Shown: positions 34,901-43,050, numbered from the stretch's first letter. The stretch: DNA of 64,000 nt from JACVRW01 sp963826165 (GCA_963826165.1 CAWGWC010000024.1:248001-312000); one strand, 5' to 3'. Numbers and translations: made by a program. The notes: generated from the sequence alone by a model not told the origin.

Positions 34901-35176
34901 ATCGCGGCCCGAGCGCTGGATCTCGGGCTCGGACACGCCGAGCGCGTCGGTGCGCTTGCGGATGGTCTCTACGGCGTCGTCGAGGGCCTGCTGGGTGACC
35001 TCGGGGACCTGCGGGGTGGGCCGGCCCTGGTAGACGAGCTCGATGCCGCCCTTCAGGTCGAGCCCGAGTCTCGTGTCCTTCGAGAGCGGTGAGCCGGGGA
35101 CGATGACGAGGCCCGCGAGCACGAGCAGAACCAGCACGACCCCGAGGATCGAGAGGTTGCGGGCCCGGCTCGTCAT
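31961..35176 (-). CDS. secDF: Fused protein translocase subunit SecDF
   Basis: 1071 residues joining SecD and SecF. The SecD half has an N-terminal helix, GLDLKGGIELVYQGRPTP near 40, a large periplasm-side-type domain (about 60-440) with an acidic low-complexity insertion, and helices with LTLAVAADANIVMYERIKEE near 520. The SecF half has GVNFGIDFESGTRI near 660 and MGYSLYDTVIVFDRIREN near 840. A tail of about 150 residues is Pro/Ala-rich and ends with KPKSKSKRQQRTRKKHGRR. SecDF uses the proton gradient to help SecYEG release exported proteins. The start overlaps the zinc-ribbon/PAS gene by ATGA, and a small membrane protein follows directly. Confidence 0.94.
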   Translation of the reverse strand: MTSRARNLSILGVVLVLLVLAGLVIVPGSPLSKDTRLGLDLKGGIELVYQGRPTPQVPEVTQQALDDAVETIRKRTDALGVSEPEIQRSGRDQISIGLPDVQNAQRAIDQVGTTAQLQFYDWEPNVLGDRGPDNPFAGTKSLYDAVEFASGQEGSAEREDVPPESDLSPAQADKENNSTGDQYYLFGPDRLPIGPDGEPVRTADYEPSATCRELLSDFDAGGGAAPEFAEGTECQDELEELGSGGPPAGSTVLRVPEGVLVVEGERVENQPPQIKRFFVIEDDSALSGKDIKNPEQQFDPNTNAPTVAFEFTDEGRRRFADVTKRIAQQPAIDRIGRIAQPGEDESQFRRFAITLDNRIVSLASIDPVDLPEGIDGRNGAQIEGIGTIEETQDLAESLRIGALPIELKLISQTQVSATLGQQALDQGLLAGAAGLALTILFLLIFYRVLGLVATTALLIYAVFLFALVKLIPITLTLPGIAGMVLTLAVAADANIVMYERIKEEVRTGRSVPSAISAGYSKALKTIIDANVVTIGVAFILFTLATAGVKGFAFTLGVGTLVSLFTAVLATSAILGTLARTKLLRRPSALGVNPNKQRSGWKFDFMGNSRWFFSFSGLILLVGAIAIATLGVNFGIDFESGTRITTPLEQPANVDQVRETLDPLGYGDAKIQEVDDPELGDNVVQLSVPQLDPGQVDRVEQALDADFGVAGTDFSVTSVGPTFGEQIARTAVLAVIASLLLIALYIGFRFEFKFAVPVLIALAHDLLITAGVYALFDREVTTATVAALLTIMGYSLYDTVIVFDRIRENVPRMPRATYSQIANRSMSEVFTRSLATSFVVLMPVGSLLVFGGETLKDFAFALLVGVASGAYSSIFIATPVLVEWKEREQTYMRRRRLILQENDGHVPAFASGVIGDPTPAVAAAGAGAAAGGVTAAVADPGEAPPSRRERAARRARGRSSGTPPAAGAPPAPDAPPAPDAPPAADSRAPAPAAPPEAPPSAPTPPPAPPRAPAPSPATPTAPAAPTDTNGGGDGSAEPAGRAESRVTSTSGPSKPKSKSKRQQRTRKKHGRR

Positions 35177-35616
35177 CTGGGCGTCAACACCAGCAACAGA
35201 CCCCCATCATCGTCGTAAGCGGGGAAGATGTCAGCTTTCGCCGCCTCGGGGCGATCACCTTCGGCGTGCACGACCACCGGCTTGTCGAGCACTCGCACCC
35301 CCCATTCGAGCGCGGTGGCGATGTGGTCGTCGCCGTTCTCGAACTTGAGGTTCAGCACGTCGCTGGCGGCGCGGCCCATCACGTCCAGCTCACCGAGGCC
35401 GGTGAGCTCGCGAGCTCCCCTCCCGGTGCCGATGAGGCGTCCCTCCTGATCGAGGATGAAGAAGGCCGCGTTCGGGGCCGGGTAGTAGTCGTCGAGCAGC
35501 TCGAAGAGAAAGCCGAAGCCGCACTTCTTGCAGCCCTTGGCCCGGCTCTGGAAGCCGGCCGTGCGCTCAGCTGACTCGCTTCGGTTTCCGCAGTTGGGGC
35601 AGATGAAGATCGGCAT
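35173..35616 (-). CDS. Zinc-ribbon and PAS domain protein
   Basis: 147 residues. Two Cys pairs (CPNCG near residue 6 and CKKCGFGF near 29) form a probable zinc ribbon. The rest (about 35-147) looks like a PAS fold: FELLDDYYPAPNAAFFILDQ, then GRLIGTGRGARELTGLGE, DVMGRAASDVLNLKF and a final LLLVLTPR strand. There is no output domain, helix-turn-helix or membrane segment. It might sense a small ligand, redox state or metal and pass the signal by protein contact. It lies between ruvB and secDF and overlaps secDF by ATGA. This gene order is seen elsewhere in Thermoleophilia as far as I recall, but I cannot confirm that here. Confidence 0.8.
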   Translation of the reverse strand: MPIFICPNCGNRSESAERTAGFQSRAKGCKKCGFGFLFELLDDYYPAPNAAFFILDQEGRLIGTGRGARELTGLGELDVMGRAASDVLNLKFENGDDHIATALEWGVRVLDKPVVVHAEGDRPEAAKADIFPAYDDDGGLLLVLTPR

Positions 35617-35664
35617 GCGAAAACTTCATGCTAGCCAGAGGGTCGCGCAGCCCGGCGCGGTACC

Positions 35665-36708
35665 TCAAAAAAGTCGCTGGCCCGTTTCGCGCGGGGGCTC
35701 CAGCCCGACATGGGCGAAGGCGGCGTCGGTGGCCACCCGGCCCCTGGGCGTGCGCATCATCAAGCCCTGCTGCAGCAGATAGGGCTCGTAGACGTCCTCG
35801 ATCGTGTCCGGCTCCTCACCCACCGCCACCGCCAGCGTGGACAATCCCACCGGTCCGCCGCCGAACTTCTGGCAGATCGCCGTGAGGATCTCGCGGTCGA
35901 GCCGGTCGAGCCCCGCCTCGTCCACCTCGAGCAGATCGAGTCCCTCCCGGGCCACCCGCTCGTCGATGTGCCCGCGTCCGCGGACCTCGGCGAAGTCGCG
36001 CACGCGCCTGAGCAGCCGGTTGGCCACGCGCGGTGTGCCGCGCGAGCGCGAGGCGATCGCCTGCGCCCCGGCGTCGTCGACCTCGACCTCGAGGATGCCC
36101 GCCGACCGCCGCACGATCCGGGCGAGGTCGGCCGGCCCGTAGAGCTCCAGCCGGTGGGTGACCCCGAAGCGGTCGCGCAGCGGGGTGGTCAGCAGGCCGG
36201 CGCGCGTGGTGGCGCCGATCAGCGTGAAGTCCGGGAGATCGAGGGTCACCACGGCCGCTCCCGCGCCCTGGCCCACGGTGATGGGCAGGCGGCGATCCTC
36301 CATGGCCGGATAGAAGGTCTCCTCGAGCGCCCGGGGCAGCCGGTGGATCTCGTCGACGAAGAACACGCTGCGCGGCGCCAGGGCGGTGAGGTAGCTGGCG
36401 ATGTCCCCCTTGCGCTCGAGCGCCGGCCCGGCGGTGGGGACGAACTCCGCCTCGAGCTCGTTGGCCACGATCTGGGCCAGGGAGGTCTTGCCCAGGCCGG
36501 GCGGACCGGCCAGCAGCACGTGGTCGAGCGCCTCGGAGCGGGCGCGCGCGGCCTCGATGAAGATGGCCAGCTGCTCCTTGACGCTCTCCTGGCCCACGAA
36601 GTCCTCCAGCCGCCGCGGACGCAGCGAGCGGTCGAGCTCGTCCTCCGCTGCCTGCGGCGCCGGGTCGTGGATCCGATCCACCCCAGGCGTGCGGATGCCG
36701 CCGCTCAC
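35665..36708 (-). CDS. ruvB: Holliday junction branch migration helicase RuvB
   Basis: 347 residues, GTG 36708 overlapping the ruvA stop (GTGA). Typical RuvB motifs occur in order: LRPRRLEDFVGQ near 30, Walker A AGPPGLGKTSLAQ near 65, the DEIHR Walker B (FFVDEIHRLPRALEE) near 116, sensor 1 LIGATTRAGLLTTPLRDRFG near 162, sensor 2 with SRSRGTPRVANRLLRRVRD, and a C-terminal winged helix. The hexameric ring moves four-way DNA junctions with RuvA. The full ruvC-ruvA-ruvB set is on the same strand. Confidence 0.97.
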   Translation of the reverse strand: MSGGIRTPGVDRIHDPAPQAAEDELDRSLRPRRLEDFVGQESVKEQLAIFIEAARARSEALDHVLLAGPPGLGKTSLAQIVANELEAEFVPTAGPALERKGDIASYLTALAPRSVFFVDEIHRLPRALEETFYPAMEDRRLPITVGQGAGAAVVTLDLPDFTLIGATTRAGLLTTPLRDRFGVTHRLELYGPADLARIVRRSAGILEVEVDDAGAQAIASRSRGTPRVANRLLRRVRDFAEVRGRGHIDERVAREGLDLLEVDEAGLDRLDREILTAICQKFGGGPVGLSTLAVAVGEEPDTIEDVYEPYLLQQGLMMRTPRGRVATDAAFAHVGLEPPRETGQRLF

Positions 36709-37283
36709 CGGGCCGCCCTGAGCGCTTCGGCGATCAGGTCCTCGGGCGTCTCGCCGTCCGCCTTGTCCAGCAGCGAATCGGCCTCCTGGGGATTGAAGCC
36801 GAGGCCCAGCAGGCCCTCGCGCGCGAGAGTGCGGGGATCGTCCGAGGCGGTGCGGCGCACCACGATCTCGTCGCTCACCCGGCCGGCGACCTTCTCGCGC
36901 AGCTCGACGATGATCCGCTCGGCCGTGCGCTTGCCGATTCCGGGTACCGCCTGGAAGCGCGCGGCGTCACCCGAGGCGATCGCGTTCAGGAGCTCCCGCG
37001 GGGCGCCACCGGAGAGCACCGCCAGCGCCACCTTGGGGCCGACGCTCTGAACGCCGATGAGCATCAGGAACAGCTCACGTTCGGCCGCGGTCCAGAAGCC
37101 GTACAGGTGCATGCCGTCATCACGGATGACCAAGTGGCTGAACAGCCTGGCCTCTCGGCCCGCCGCGGGAACCTGGGCCAGGGTCTCCGAGGAGACCGCC
37201 AGCCGGTAGCCCACCCCGGCCGCCTCGATCACCACCTCGCCTCCGAGGCGGCTGATCACCTCACCGCGTACGGACGCGATCAC
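36705..37283 (-). CDS. ruvA: Holliday junction DNA helicase subunit RuvA
   Basis: 192 residues from GTG 37283, which gives the family start IASVRGEVIS; a longer in-frame opening would overlap ruvC. Domain I is an OB fold (about 1-65, HLVIRDDGMHLYGFW), domain II holds two helix-hairpin-helix units (IGVQSVGPKVALAVLSG and FQAVPGIGKRTAERIIVELR), and domain III is the C-terminal three-helix unit (EGLLGLGFNPQEAD) that contacts RuvB. RuvA binds four-way junctions as a tetramer. It begins 13 bases after ruvC ends. Confidence 0.97.
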   Translation of the reverse strand: MIASVRGEVISRLGGEVVIEAAGVGYRLAVSSETLAQVPAAGREARLFSHLVIRDDGMHLYGFWTAAERELFLMLIGVQSVGPKVALAVLSGGAPRELLNAIASGDAARFQAVPGIGKRTAERIIVELREKVAGRVSDEIVVRRTASDDPRTLAREGLLGLGFNPQEADSLLDKADGETPEDLIAEALRAAR

Positions 37284-37296
37284 GCGAACGCCCTCG

Positions 37297-37785
37297 TCAT
37301 CCGATCGCCGCCTTGAGCGGCGCCGCGTTGGCGTGGCAGATGGCGACCGCCAGCGCGTCGGCGGCATGATCGGGCTTGGGCAGGTCGGGCAGCGACAGCA
37401 GCGCGCCCACCATGCGCTGCACCTGGTCCTTGGCCGCGCCGCCGCTGCCACAGACCGCCTGCTTGACCACCTGGGGGGTGTACGAGAAACAGGGAATGCC
37501 GGCCATGCCGGCGGAGAGCAGCACCACGCCGCGCGCCTGGCCGACGGCAAACGCGCTGTTGGCGTTGCGCCCGAAGTAGAGATCCTCCACGGCCACCGCC
37601 GCCGGCCGGTGCTCGCGGATCAGGTCGCACACCCGGGCATGGATGTCGGCCAGGCGCCGCTCGAGCGGCGTGCCCGGCCGCGTCTCGATCACGCCGCCGT
37701 CGAGCGCCGCGAGCGTGCTGCCGCGTGAGACCACCACCCCATAGCCCGTGTTGGCGGTGCCGGGGTCGATACCGAGGACGATCAC
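37297..37785 (-). CDS. ruvC: Crossover junction endodeoxyribonuclease RuvC
   Basis: 162 residues, started at GTG 37785 (a TTG one codon earlier is equally possible). Acidic active-site positions are visible: the first Asp in LGIDPGTANTGYG, Glu in VEDLYFGRN near 67, and the late DHAADALAVAICH with the last carboxylates near 138-141. RuvC cuts Holliday junctions made during recombination after RuvAB migration. It forms an operon with ruvA and ruvB. A hairpin (37802-37819) sits just upstream. Confidence 0.96.
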   Translation of the reverse strand: MIVLGIDPGTANTGYGVVVSRGSTLAALDGGVIETRPGTPLERRLADIHARVCDLIREHRPAAVAVEDLYFGRNANSAFAVGQARGVVLLSAGMAGIPCFSYTPQVVKQAVCGSGGAAKDQVQRMVGALLSLPDLPKPDHAADALAVAICHANAAPLKAAIG

Positions 37786-37801
37786 CAATAGCTGAGATTC
37801 T

Positions 37802-37819
37802 GCGTCCAGGGGCGGACGC
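37802..37819 (-). terminator. Hairpin between the DoxX-like gene and ruvC
   Basis: GCGTCC-AGGGGC-GGACGC is a perfect 6-base stem with a 6-base loop, in the 60-base gap upstream of ruvC. No T run follows on the minus strand. It may be a weak terminator for the yebC/doxX unit or part of the ruvC leader. Confidence 0.4.
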
Positions 37820-37845
37820 CTTCTTGTGCGGGTCCCCGTCGCGGC

Positions 37846-38211
37846 CTAGCGCGTGCCGCGCCAGATGAACCAGGCGAACACGCCCTGGAAGGGCAGGCGG
37901 GCCCACAGTGCCGCCTCGGGGATCTTCGGGAAGTCCTCCGCGTTGACGGCCATGTGCACGTTGGCCGGGAAGATGGCCACGAGCGTGGCCAGCAGCCACC
38001 AGCGCCCGAGCCGCCGCGTGCGGTCGGGCAGCACAGCCAGGCCGCCGGCGATCTCCGCCGCTCCGCTGGCCGCCACGCACTCGCTCTTCCAGCGCTCCAG
38101 GTAGCTGGGCATGATCGCCTCGTAGGTGCGCGGGATCACGAAGTGCATGATGCCCGCGAAGATCCAGAAGAAGCCCAGGCCGAAGCGCAGCGCCGTGGAG
38201 CGCCGGCTCAC
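37846..38211 (-). CDS. DoxX-like small membrane protein
   Basis: 121 residues from GTG 38211, which overlaps the yebC stop by GTGA. Four hydrophobic helices are visible: LRFGLGFFWIFAGIMHFVIP, an AASGAAEIAGGLAVL helix, WWLLATLVAIFPANVHMAVN, and a last LPFQGVFAWFIW. FAGIMHFVIP followed by YEAIMPSYL is typical of DoxX-like proteins of the methylamine-utilisation or DoxX superfamily, many of unknown role in membrane redox chemistry. It is likely co-transcribed with yebC. Confidence 0.82.
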   Translation of the reverse strand: MSRRSTALRFGLGFFWIFAGIMHFVIPRTYEAIMPSYLERWKSECVAASGAAEIAGGLAVLPDRTRRLGRWWLLATLVAIFPANVHMAVNAEDFPKIPEAALWARLPFQGVFAWFIWRGTR

Positions 38212-38960
38212 GCCGCGGCCACGCGCTCGAGCACCTCGGCGTCGACATCGAAGTTCGCATGCACCGCCTGCACGTCGTCGGACTCCTCGAGCGCCTCGAT
38301 CAGGCGCATGAGGGTGCCGACGCGGTCCTCCCCGACCTCGGTGCGGGTCGTGGGCCGCTGGACCAGCTCGGCCGACTCGATCTCCACGCCCTCCGCGGCC
38401 AGGGCGTCGCGCACCGCCGAGACGTCGGCGGGCTCGGTCACGATCTCCCACACGTCGCCGTCGAGGCCCACGTCCTCGGCGCCGGCATCGATCGCGGCCA
38501 GCAGGTCGTCCTCCGAGTAGCGCGTGCCGTCCACCACGATCTCGCCCTTCTTCTCGAAGGTCCAGGCCACCGAACCGGGTTCTCCCAGGCTGCCGCCGTG
38601 CTCCTTGAAGGTGTGGCGCACCTCCGAGCCGGTCCGGTTGCGGTTGTCGGTGAGTGTCTCGACGAGGATGGCCACTCCGCCGGGGCCGTAGCCCTCGTAG
38701 ACCACGGCCTCGAAGGCGTCGGCGTCCGAGTCGGCGCCGGTGCCCTTGGCAATGGCCCGCTCGATGTTGTCCTTGGGCATCGACGCGTCCCTGGCCTTCT
38801 GGACGGCGAGAGCCAGCGACGGGTTGCCCTCGGGGTCTCCCCCGCCCTCACGCGCGGCGACCGTGATCGCCCGCGTGAGCTTCGTGAACAGCGCACCGCG
38901 CTTGGCGTCGACAGCCTTCTTCTTGTGCTTGATCGACGCCCATTTGGAGTGACCGGCCAT
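38208..38960 (-). CDS. yebC: YebC/PmpR-family protein
   Basis: 250 residues, full family length. The start MAGHSKWASIKHKKKAVDAK is the classic YebC opening, and GGDPEGNPSLALAVQKAR, MPKDNIERAIAKG and YEGYGPGGVAILVETLTDN follow as expected. Members act as transcription regulators (PmpR) or, in more recent work, help ribosomes through proline stretches. Location next to ruvC is common in bacteria. The Pro-rich tail of the nearby SecDF is a curious neighbour in that light, but no link is shown. Confidence 0.96.
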   Translation of the reverse strand: MAGHSKWASIKHKKKAVDAKRGALFTKLTRAITVAAREGGGDPEGNPSLALAVQKARDASMPKDNIERAIAKGTGADSDADAFEAVVYEGYGPGGVAILVETLTDNRNRTGSEVRHTFKEHGGSLGEPGSVAWTFEKKGEIVVDGTRYSEDDLLAAIDAGAEDVGLDGDVWEIVTEPADVSAVRDALAAEGVEIESAELVQRPTTRTEVGEDRVGTLMRLIEALEESDDVQAVHANFDVDAEVLERVAAA

Positions 38961-38987
38961 GGCTGAAAGCCTATCCCGGCCACGGCC

Positions 38988-40091
38988 TCAGACCACGAAT
39001 GCGCCGTCGCGCTGCAGCTCCACGCCGTCCACGGTGATGGAGCCCCCCTCGCGCAGGTCGCAGACCATGTCCCAGTGCACCGCCGAGTCGTTGACGCCGC
39101 CGCTCTCGGGGTAGGACATCCCGATCGCCATGTGCACCGTCCCGCCGATCTTCTCGTCGAGGAGGATCTCCTTGGTGCCCGTGGCGATGCCGAAGTTGGT
39201 GCCGATTCCCAGCTCGCCCAGGCGACGCGCGCCGTCGTCGGTGTCGAGCATCTCGAGCAGGAAGTCCTCGCCCTGCTCCGCGGACGCGTCGACCACATTG
39301 CCGTCGGCGAAGCGAAAGCGCACCCCCGAGACCGTCCGGCCGCCGTAGCTGGCCGGGAACGAGAAGCTCACCTCGCCGTTCACCGAATCCTCCACCGGGC
39401 CGGTGAAGAACTCGCCGTCGGGCATGTTGAACTCGCCCACGCAGGGGATCCACTTGCGCCCCGCCACTCCGAGCGTGATGTCGGTACCCGGGGCCTGGAT
39501 GCGGACCTCCTCACGACCCTGGATCCATTCGGTGAGGTGCTTGACCTGGTCCGATTGGCGCTGCCAGGCCGTGACGGGGTCTCCGTCGCCGGTGAGGCAG
39601 GCCGCGTAGAAGAAATCCTCGTAGTCGGCCAGCGACATGCCCGCCTCGCTCGCGTACCCGTGGGTGGGAAACAGCGTCAGCGACCAGCGGTGCTCGCCCG
39701 CCGCGGCGCGACGCATCGAGGTCTCCATGATCGGCTTGCGCGCCTTCTGGCTGCGCGCCTGCTTGGCGGGGTCGGCCTTCGAGAGGGCGCGCGGGTTGAC
39801 GTCGGCCATGATCCCGATGCGCACGTCGGCGTGCTCGGCCGCCCATTCGCTGGTGGGAGGGATCCAGTCGAGCTGGGCGTCGGAGGCCAGCTCGTAGAAC
39901 GCGGCCTGCGCTCCGTCGGTGCTGAGCTGCATCACGGGCAACCCGCCCGCGCGCAGCACCTCCTCGTAGATCGCCTCGACCAGCACCTCGGCCGCCGTGG
40001 TGGACTGGATCACGCACACGTCGTCCTTCTGGACGCGGGTGGAGTAACGGACAAGGATCTGGGCGAGCGCATCTGCGCGCTGGTCCCTCAT
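38988..40091 (-). CDS. M29-family aminopeptidase
   Basis: 367 residues, ATG 40091 overlapping the pdxT stop by ATGA. It matches the thermophilic metalloprotease family M29 (aminopeptidase T/AmpS): an N-terminal lobe with QSTTAAEVLVEAIYEEVLR, and a C-terminal metal site region including GEFNMPDGEFFTGPVEDSVN, where Glu residues bind metal, then GIGTNFGIATGTKEILLDEK and DSAVHWDMVCD, which provide His and Asp ligands. It trims N-terminal residues from peptides in the cytoplasm. It ends the pdxST unit, with which it is translationally coupled. Confidence 0.92.
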   Translation of the reverse strand: MRDQRADALAQILVRYSTRVQKDDVCVIQSTTAAEVLVEAIYEEVLRAGGLPVMQLSTDGAQAAFYELASDAQLDWIPPTSEWAAEHADVRIGIMADVNPRALSKADPAKQARSQKARKPIMETSMRRAAAGEHRWSLTLFPTHGYASEAGMSLADYEDFFYAACLTGDGDPVTAWQRQSDQVKHLTEWIQGREEVRIQAPGTDITLGVAGRKWIPCVGEFNMPDGEFFTGPVEDSVNGEVSFSFPASYGGRTVSGVRFRFADGNVVDASAEQGEDFLLEMLDTDDGARRLGELGIGTNFGIATGTKEILLDEKIGGTVHMAIGMSYPESGGVNDSAVHWDMVCDLREGGSITVDGVELQRDGAFVV

Positions 40092-40639
40092 GAGAGAACT
40101 CCTGCTCGTTCGAGCAGCCAGCGGTGCAGGCTGCGGTCGTCGGTCAATTCGGGGTGGAAGGCCACCGCGAGGATGTTGCCCTGGCGGACGGCCACGGGAT
40201 GGCCGTCGATCTCGGCGAGCACCTCCACGTCATCGCCCTGGTCGTCGACCCAGGGCGCGCGGATGAACACCGCGCGCAACGGGCCGAGACCGTCGAGCTC
40301 CAGGTCGGCTTCGAAGCTGTGGAGCTGGCGTCCGAAGGCGTTGCGCCGCGCGGTCACGTCGAGCAGCCCGAGGTGCTCGCGGTCGAGCATGATCAGGCCC
40401 GCGCAGGTGGCCAGCACCGGACGGCCGCTGAGCACGAGATCGCGCAGCGGCTCGGCCAGCCCCTCGCGCTCCATGCCCATGCCGATCGTGGTGGACTCGC
40501 CGCCGGGCAGAATCAGTCCGTCTAGGCCCTCCAGGTCCGCCGCGGTGCGCACCTCGCGGGCCTCGGCGCCCTCCTCGGTCAGAACGCGGGCGTGGGCCTC
40601 GAAGTCGCCCTGGAGCGCGAGGACGCCAATCAACGGCAT
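40088..40639 (-). CDS. pdxT: Pyridoxal 5'-phosphate synthase glutaminase subunit PdxT
   Basis: 183 residues from ATG 40639, which gives the family start PLIGVLALQGDF. An alternative GTG at 40690 overlaps the pdxS stop (GTGA) and would add 17 residues; coupling favours it, family length favours the ATG. Glutaminase features are LILPGGESTT near 45, the nucleophile Cys in VLATCAGLI near 77, and the His-Glu pair of AFHPELTDD near 165. It releases ammonia from glutamine for PdxS. Confidence 0.95.
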   Translation of the reverse strand: MPLIGVLALQGDFEAHARVLTEEGAEAREVRTAADLEGLDGLILPGGESTTIGMGMEREGLAEPLRDLVLSGRPVLATCAGLIMLDREHLGLLDVTARRNAFGRQLHSFEADLELDGLGPLRAVFIRAPWVDDQGDDVEVLAEIDGHPVAVRQGNILAVAFHPELTDDRSLHRWLLERAGVLS

Positions 40640-40686
40640 CGCTCCGGGTCGGGCAAAGCCCGACCCCTCGCGCGAGGCCGGCCGGC

Positions 40687-41571
40687 TCACCAGCCGCGGT
40701 CTTGGAGCAGGCCGCCGTTCTCCTGCAGCGTGCCGATCTCGATGCCGGGCATGGCCTCGCCCAGCTCGCGGGAGGCGGCGAGCACCCGCTCAGGGTCCTG
40801 GTAGTGGGTGGTGGCCTCGACGATGGCCCGGGCTCGCCGGGCGGGGTCGGAGGACTTGAAGATGCCCGATCCGACGAAGTTGCCCTCGGCCCCCAGCTGC
40901 ATCATCAGCGACGCGTCGGCGGGCGTGGCGATGCCGCCGGCGCAGAACAGCACCACGGGCAGGCGGCCGCGCTCGGCCACCTCGCGAACCAGCTCCAGCG
41001 GCGCGCTGAGCTGCTTGGCTGCGCTGCCCAGCTCCATCGGCGACAGTGTCTGAAGCCGCCGGATCTCGCCCGTGATCAGCCGGATGTGACGCACGGCCTC
41101 GACCACGTTGCCGGTGCCCGCCTCGCCCTTCGAGCGGATCATCGCCGCGCCCTCGGCGATCCGCCGCAGCGCCTCACCGAGGTTGGTGGCACCGCACACG
41201 AAGGGAATCTTGAACGCCCACTTGTCGATGTGGTGGGCTTCGTCGGCCGGCGTGAGCACCTCGGACTCGTCGATGTAGTCCACCTCGAGCGCCTCGAGCA
41301 CCTGGGCCTCGGCGAAGTGCCCGATGCGGGCCTTGGCCATCACCGGGATGGTCACGGCCTCCTGGATGGCGGCGATCATCGTCGGGTCGGACATGCGGGC
41401 CACTCCCCCGGCCGCCCGGATGTCGGCCGGCACGCGCTCGAGCGCCATCACGGCGGACGCGCCCGCGTCCTCGGCGACCTTGGCCTGCTCGGCGTCGATC
41501 ACGTCCATGATCACCCCGCCCTTGAGCATCTCGGCGAGGCCCGCCTTGACTCTGAACGTCCCGGTCTCCAT
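40687..41571 (-). CDS. pdxS: Pyridoxal 5'-phosphate synthase subunit PdxS
   Basis: 294 residues, the usual length. Near the start GGVIMDVIDAEQAKVAEDAG and ALERVPADIRAAGGVARMSD are almost invariant in the family, as are the catalytic Lys segment VMAKARIGHFAEAQ, VDYIDESEVLTPADE, and KGEAGTGNVVEAVRH. PdxS forms a dodecamer that condenses ribose 5-phosphate, glyceraldehyde 3-phosphate and ammonia into vitamin B6 phosphate, with PdxT supplying the ammonia. First gene of a pdxS-pdxT-aminopeptidase unit. Confidence 0.97.
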   Translation of the reverse strand: METGTFRVKAGLAEMLKGGVIMDVIDAEQAKVAEDAGASAVMALERVPADIRAAGGVARMSDPTMIAAIQEAVTIPVMAKARIGHFAEAQVLEALEVDYIDESEVLTPADEAHHIDKWAFKIPFVCGATNLGEALRRIAEGAAMIRSKGEAGTGNVVEAVRHIRLITGEIRRLQTLSPMELGSAAKQLSAPLELVREVAERGRLPVVLFCAGGIATPADASLMMQLGAEGNFVGSGIFKSSDPARRARAIVEATTHYQDPERVLAASRELGEAMPGIEIGTLQENGGLLQDRGW

Positions 41572-41628
41572 GTGCAGTGAGGATAGCCCGCCCGCGGGCG
41601 AGGCCCTACGGGCGGGCTGTCCTGACGC

Positions 41629-43050
41629 TCACCAGGTCGTCGGCTTGACCGGCTCGTACAGCCAGACCTGGAAGAAGTCGTCGAGCTGCTCGCCGCTCCT
41701 GCGCTCGGACAGCTCGATGAAGTCGGCCGTGCTCACGTTGCCGTTGCGGTTCTCGCGGTACCAGGAGCGGAGGATCCGGAAGAACGTCTCGTCGCCGACC
41801 TTCTGGCGCAACGCCTGGAGCGTCATGGCGCCGCGGTCGTAGACGACCTCGCTGAACAGCACATCCGGTCCGGGTAGGTCCGCGGGAGCCGGCGTCCAGA
41901 GCTCTGCATCCGCAGGCTCCGCGTAGAGCTCGTCGAACGTCGCCTGGGCGGTCGGGCCGCCGTGGCGCTCGTCGTAGATCCACTGCGACCAGGTGGCGAA
42001 GCCCTCGTTGAGCCAGATGTCGGGCCACGACGACAGGGTCACCGAGTTGCCGAACCATTGGTGCGAGATCTCGTGTACGACCGTGGTGGCCGAAGAGACC
42101 CGACTGTAGTTGGCCTTGGTCTGGCTCTCCAGCGCGTAGCCCACCTCGGGCGCCCAGTCCATGATGCCGCCGGCGGCGTCGTAGGGGTACGGGCCGTAGA
42201 GGTCCTCGAAGAAGGCGACCACCTCGGGCTGGGCCGCGAGACGCTCGAAGGCGAGATCGGGATTCGGCACCGTCGCCCCGCTCGGCCGCGTGAGCGGGTC
42301 GACCGCGTTGTAGATCGGCGTGCCGTCGGCGAGGGTGCCCTCGAAGTCGGTGAGGAAGGTGCCGTTGGTGGCGGTCGACAGATAGGGCGCCATCGGATCG
42401 CGCTCGCGCCACAGCCAGGTGGTCTGGCCGTTGCGCGTGTAGCTGCCGGCGAGGTTGCCGTTGGCGATCACCGTCCTGCCCTCGGGCACGGTGATGGCGA
42501 AGTCGTAGGTGGCCTTGTCGAGCGGCGTGTCGTTGACCGCGTACCAGCCGGGCGAGCCCTGCGGCTCGTTGACCACGAACGCCCCGTCCTCGGTCGGCAC
42601 CCAGCCCTCGATCGACCCGTCGGGATCGGTGATCGCCTCGGCCACGCCCTCGTAGCGAACCGTCACCACGAACGGCCGGCCCTTGCGCAGCTTGCGCTTG
42701 GGCTGGATGACCAGCTCGTGGTCGCCCTCGCGCGTGAAGGTCGCGCGGCGGAAGTTGACGGTGACCTCCGAGACCTCCAGGAACGGCCGCAGGTCGAGGT
42801 TGAAGCTCTTCAGGTTCTGCGTGGCCCGGGCGAACACGAGGGTGCGCCCCGAGAGCACCTCCGTGGCGGGGTCGTAGGCGATCTTCAGCCCGTAGTGGCG
42901 CACGTCGTAGCCGCCGTTGCCGGCGTTCGGGAAGAACGGGTCACCCGCTCCGGGAGCGCCGGCCACGTAGCGGTCGGCCGATGCCGGCGCGGCGGCGACA
43001 ACGACAGCGACGAGGGCGAGCGCCGAGAGCGCCAGAGTCCTGCGGATCAC
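41629..43050 (-). CDS. Secreted M1-family metallopeptidase
   Basis: 473 residues from GTG 43050, with AGGAGG 7 bases upstream. A signal peptide (LALSALALVAVVVAAAPASA) is followed by the N-terminal saddle domain of M1 enzymes and the catalytic core: HEISHQWFGN near 321 with the two zinc His, and NEGFATW with the zinc Glu 18 residues further. The substrate-side GxMEN motif is replaced by GGIMDWAPEVGYALES, as in some short M1 members. It lacks the long C-terminal helical domain of aminopeptidase N. It probably cleaves peptides outside the cell. Confidence 0.9.
   Translation of the reverse strand: MIRRTLALSALALVAVVVAAAPASADRYVAGAPGAGDPFFPNAGNGGYDVRHYGLKIAYDPATEVLSGRTLVFARATQNLKSFNLDLRPFLEVSEVTVNFRRATFTREGDHELVIQPKRKLRKGRPFVVTVRYEGVAEAITDPDGSIEGWVPTEDGAFVVNEPQGSPGWYAVNDTPLDKATYDFAITVPEGRTVIANGNLAGSYTRNGQTTWLWRERDPMAPYLSTATNGTFLTDFEGTLADGTPIYNAVDPLTRPSGATVPNPDLAFERLAAQPEVVAFFEDLYGPYPYDAAGGIMDWAPEVGYALESQTKANYSRVSSATTVVHEISHQWFGNSVTLSSWPDIWLNEGFATWSQWIYDERHGGPTAQATFDELYAEPADAELWTPAPADLPGPDVLFSEVVYDRGAMTLQALRQKVGDETFFRILRSWYRENRNGNVSTADFIELSERRSGEQLDDFFQVWLYEPVKPTTW

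Noticed and set aside
37280..37300. An ATG inside the ruvC/ruvA junction as the ruvA start
   Set aside because: That ATG is in another frame and meets a stop after six codons; GTG 37283 gives the standard RuvA N-terminus.
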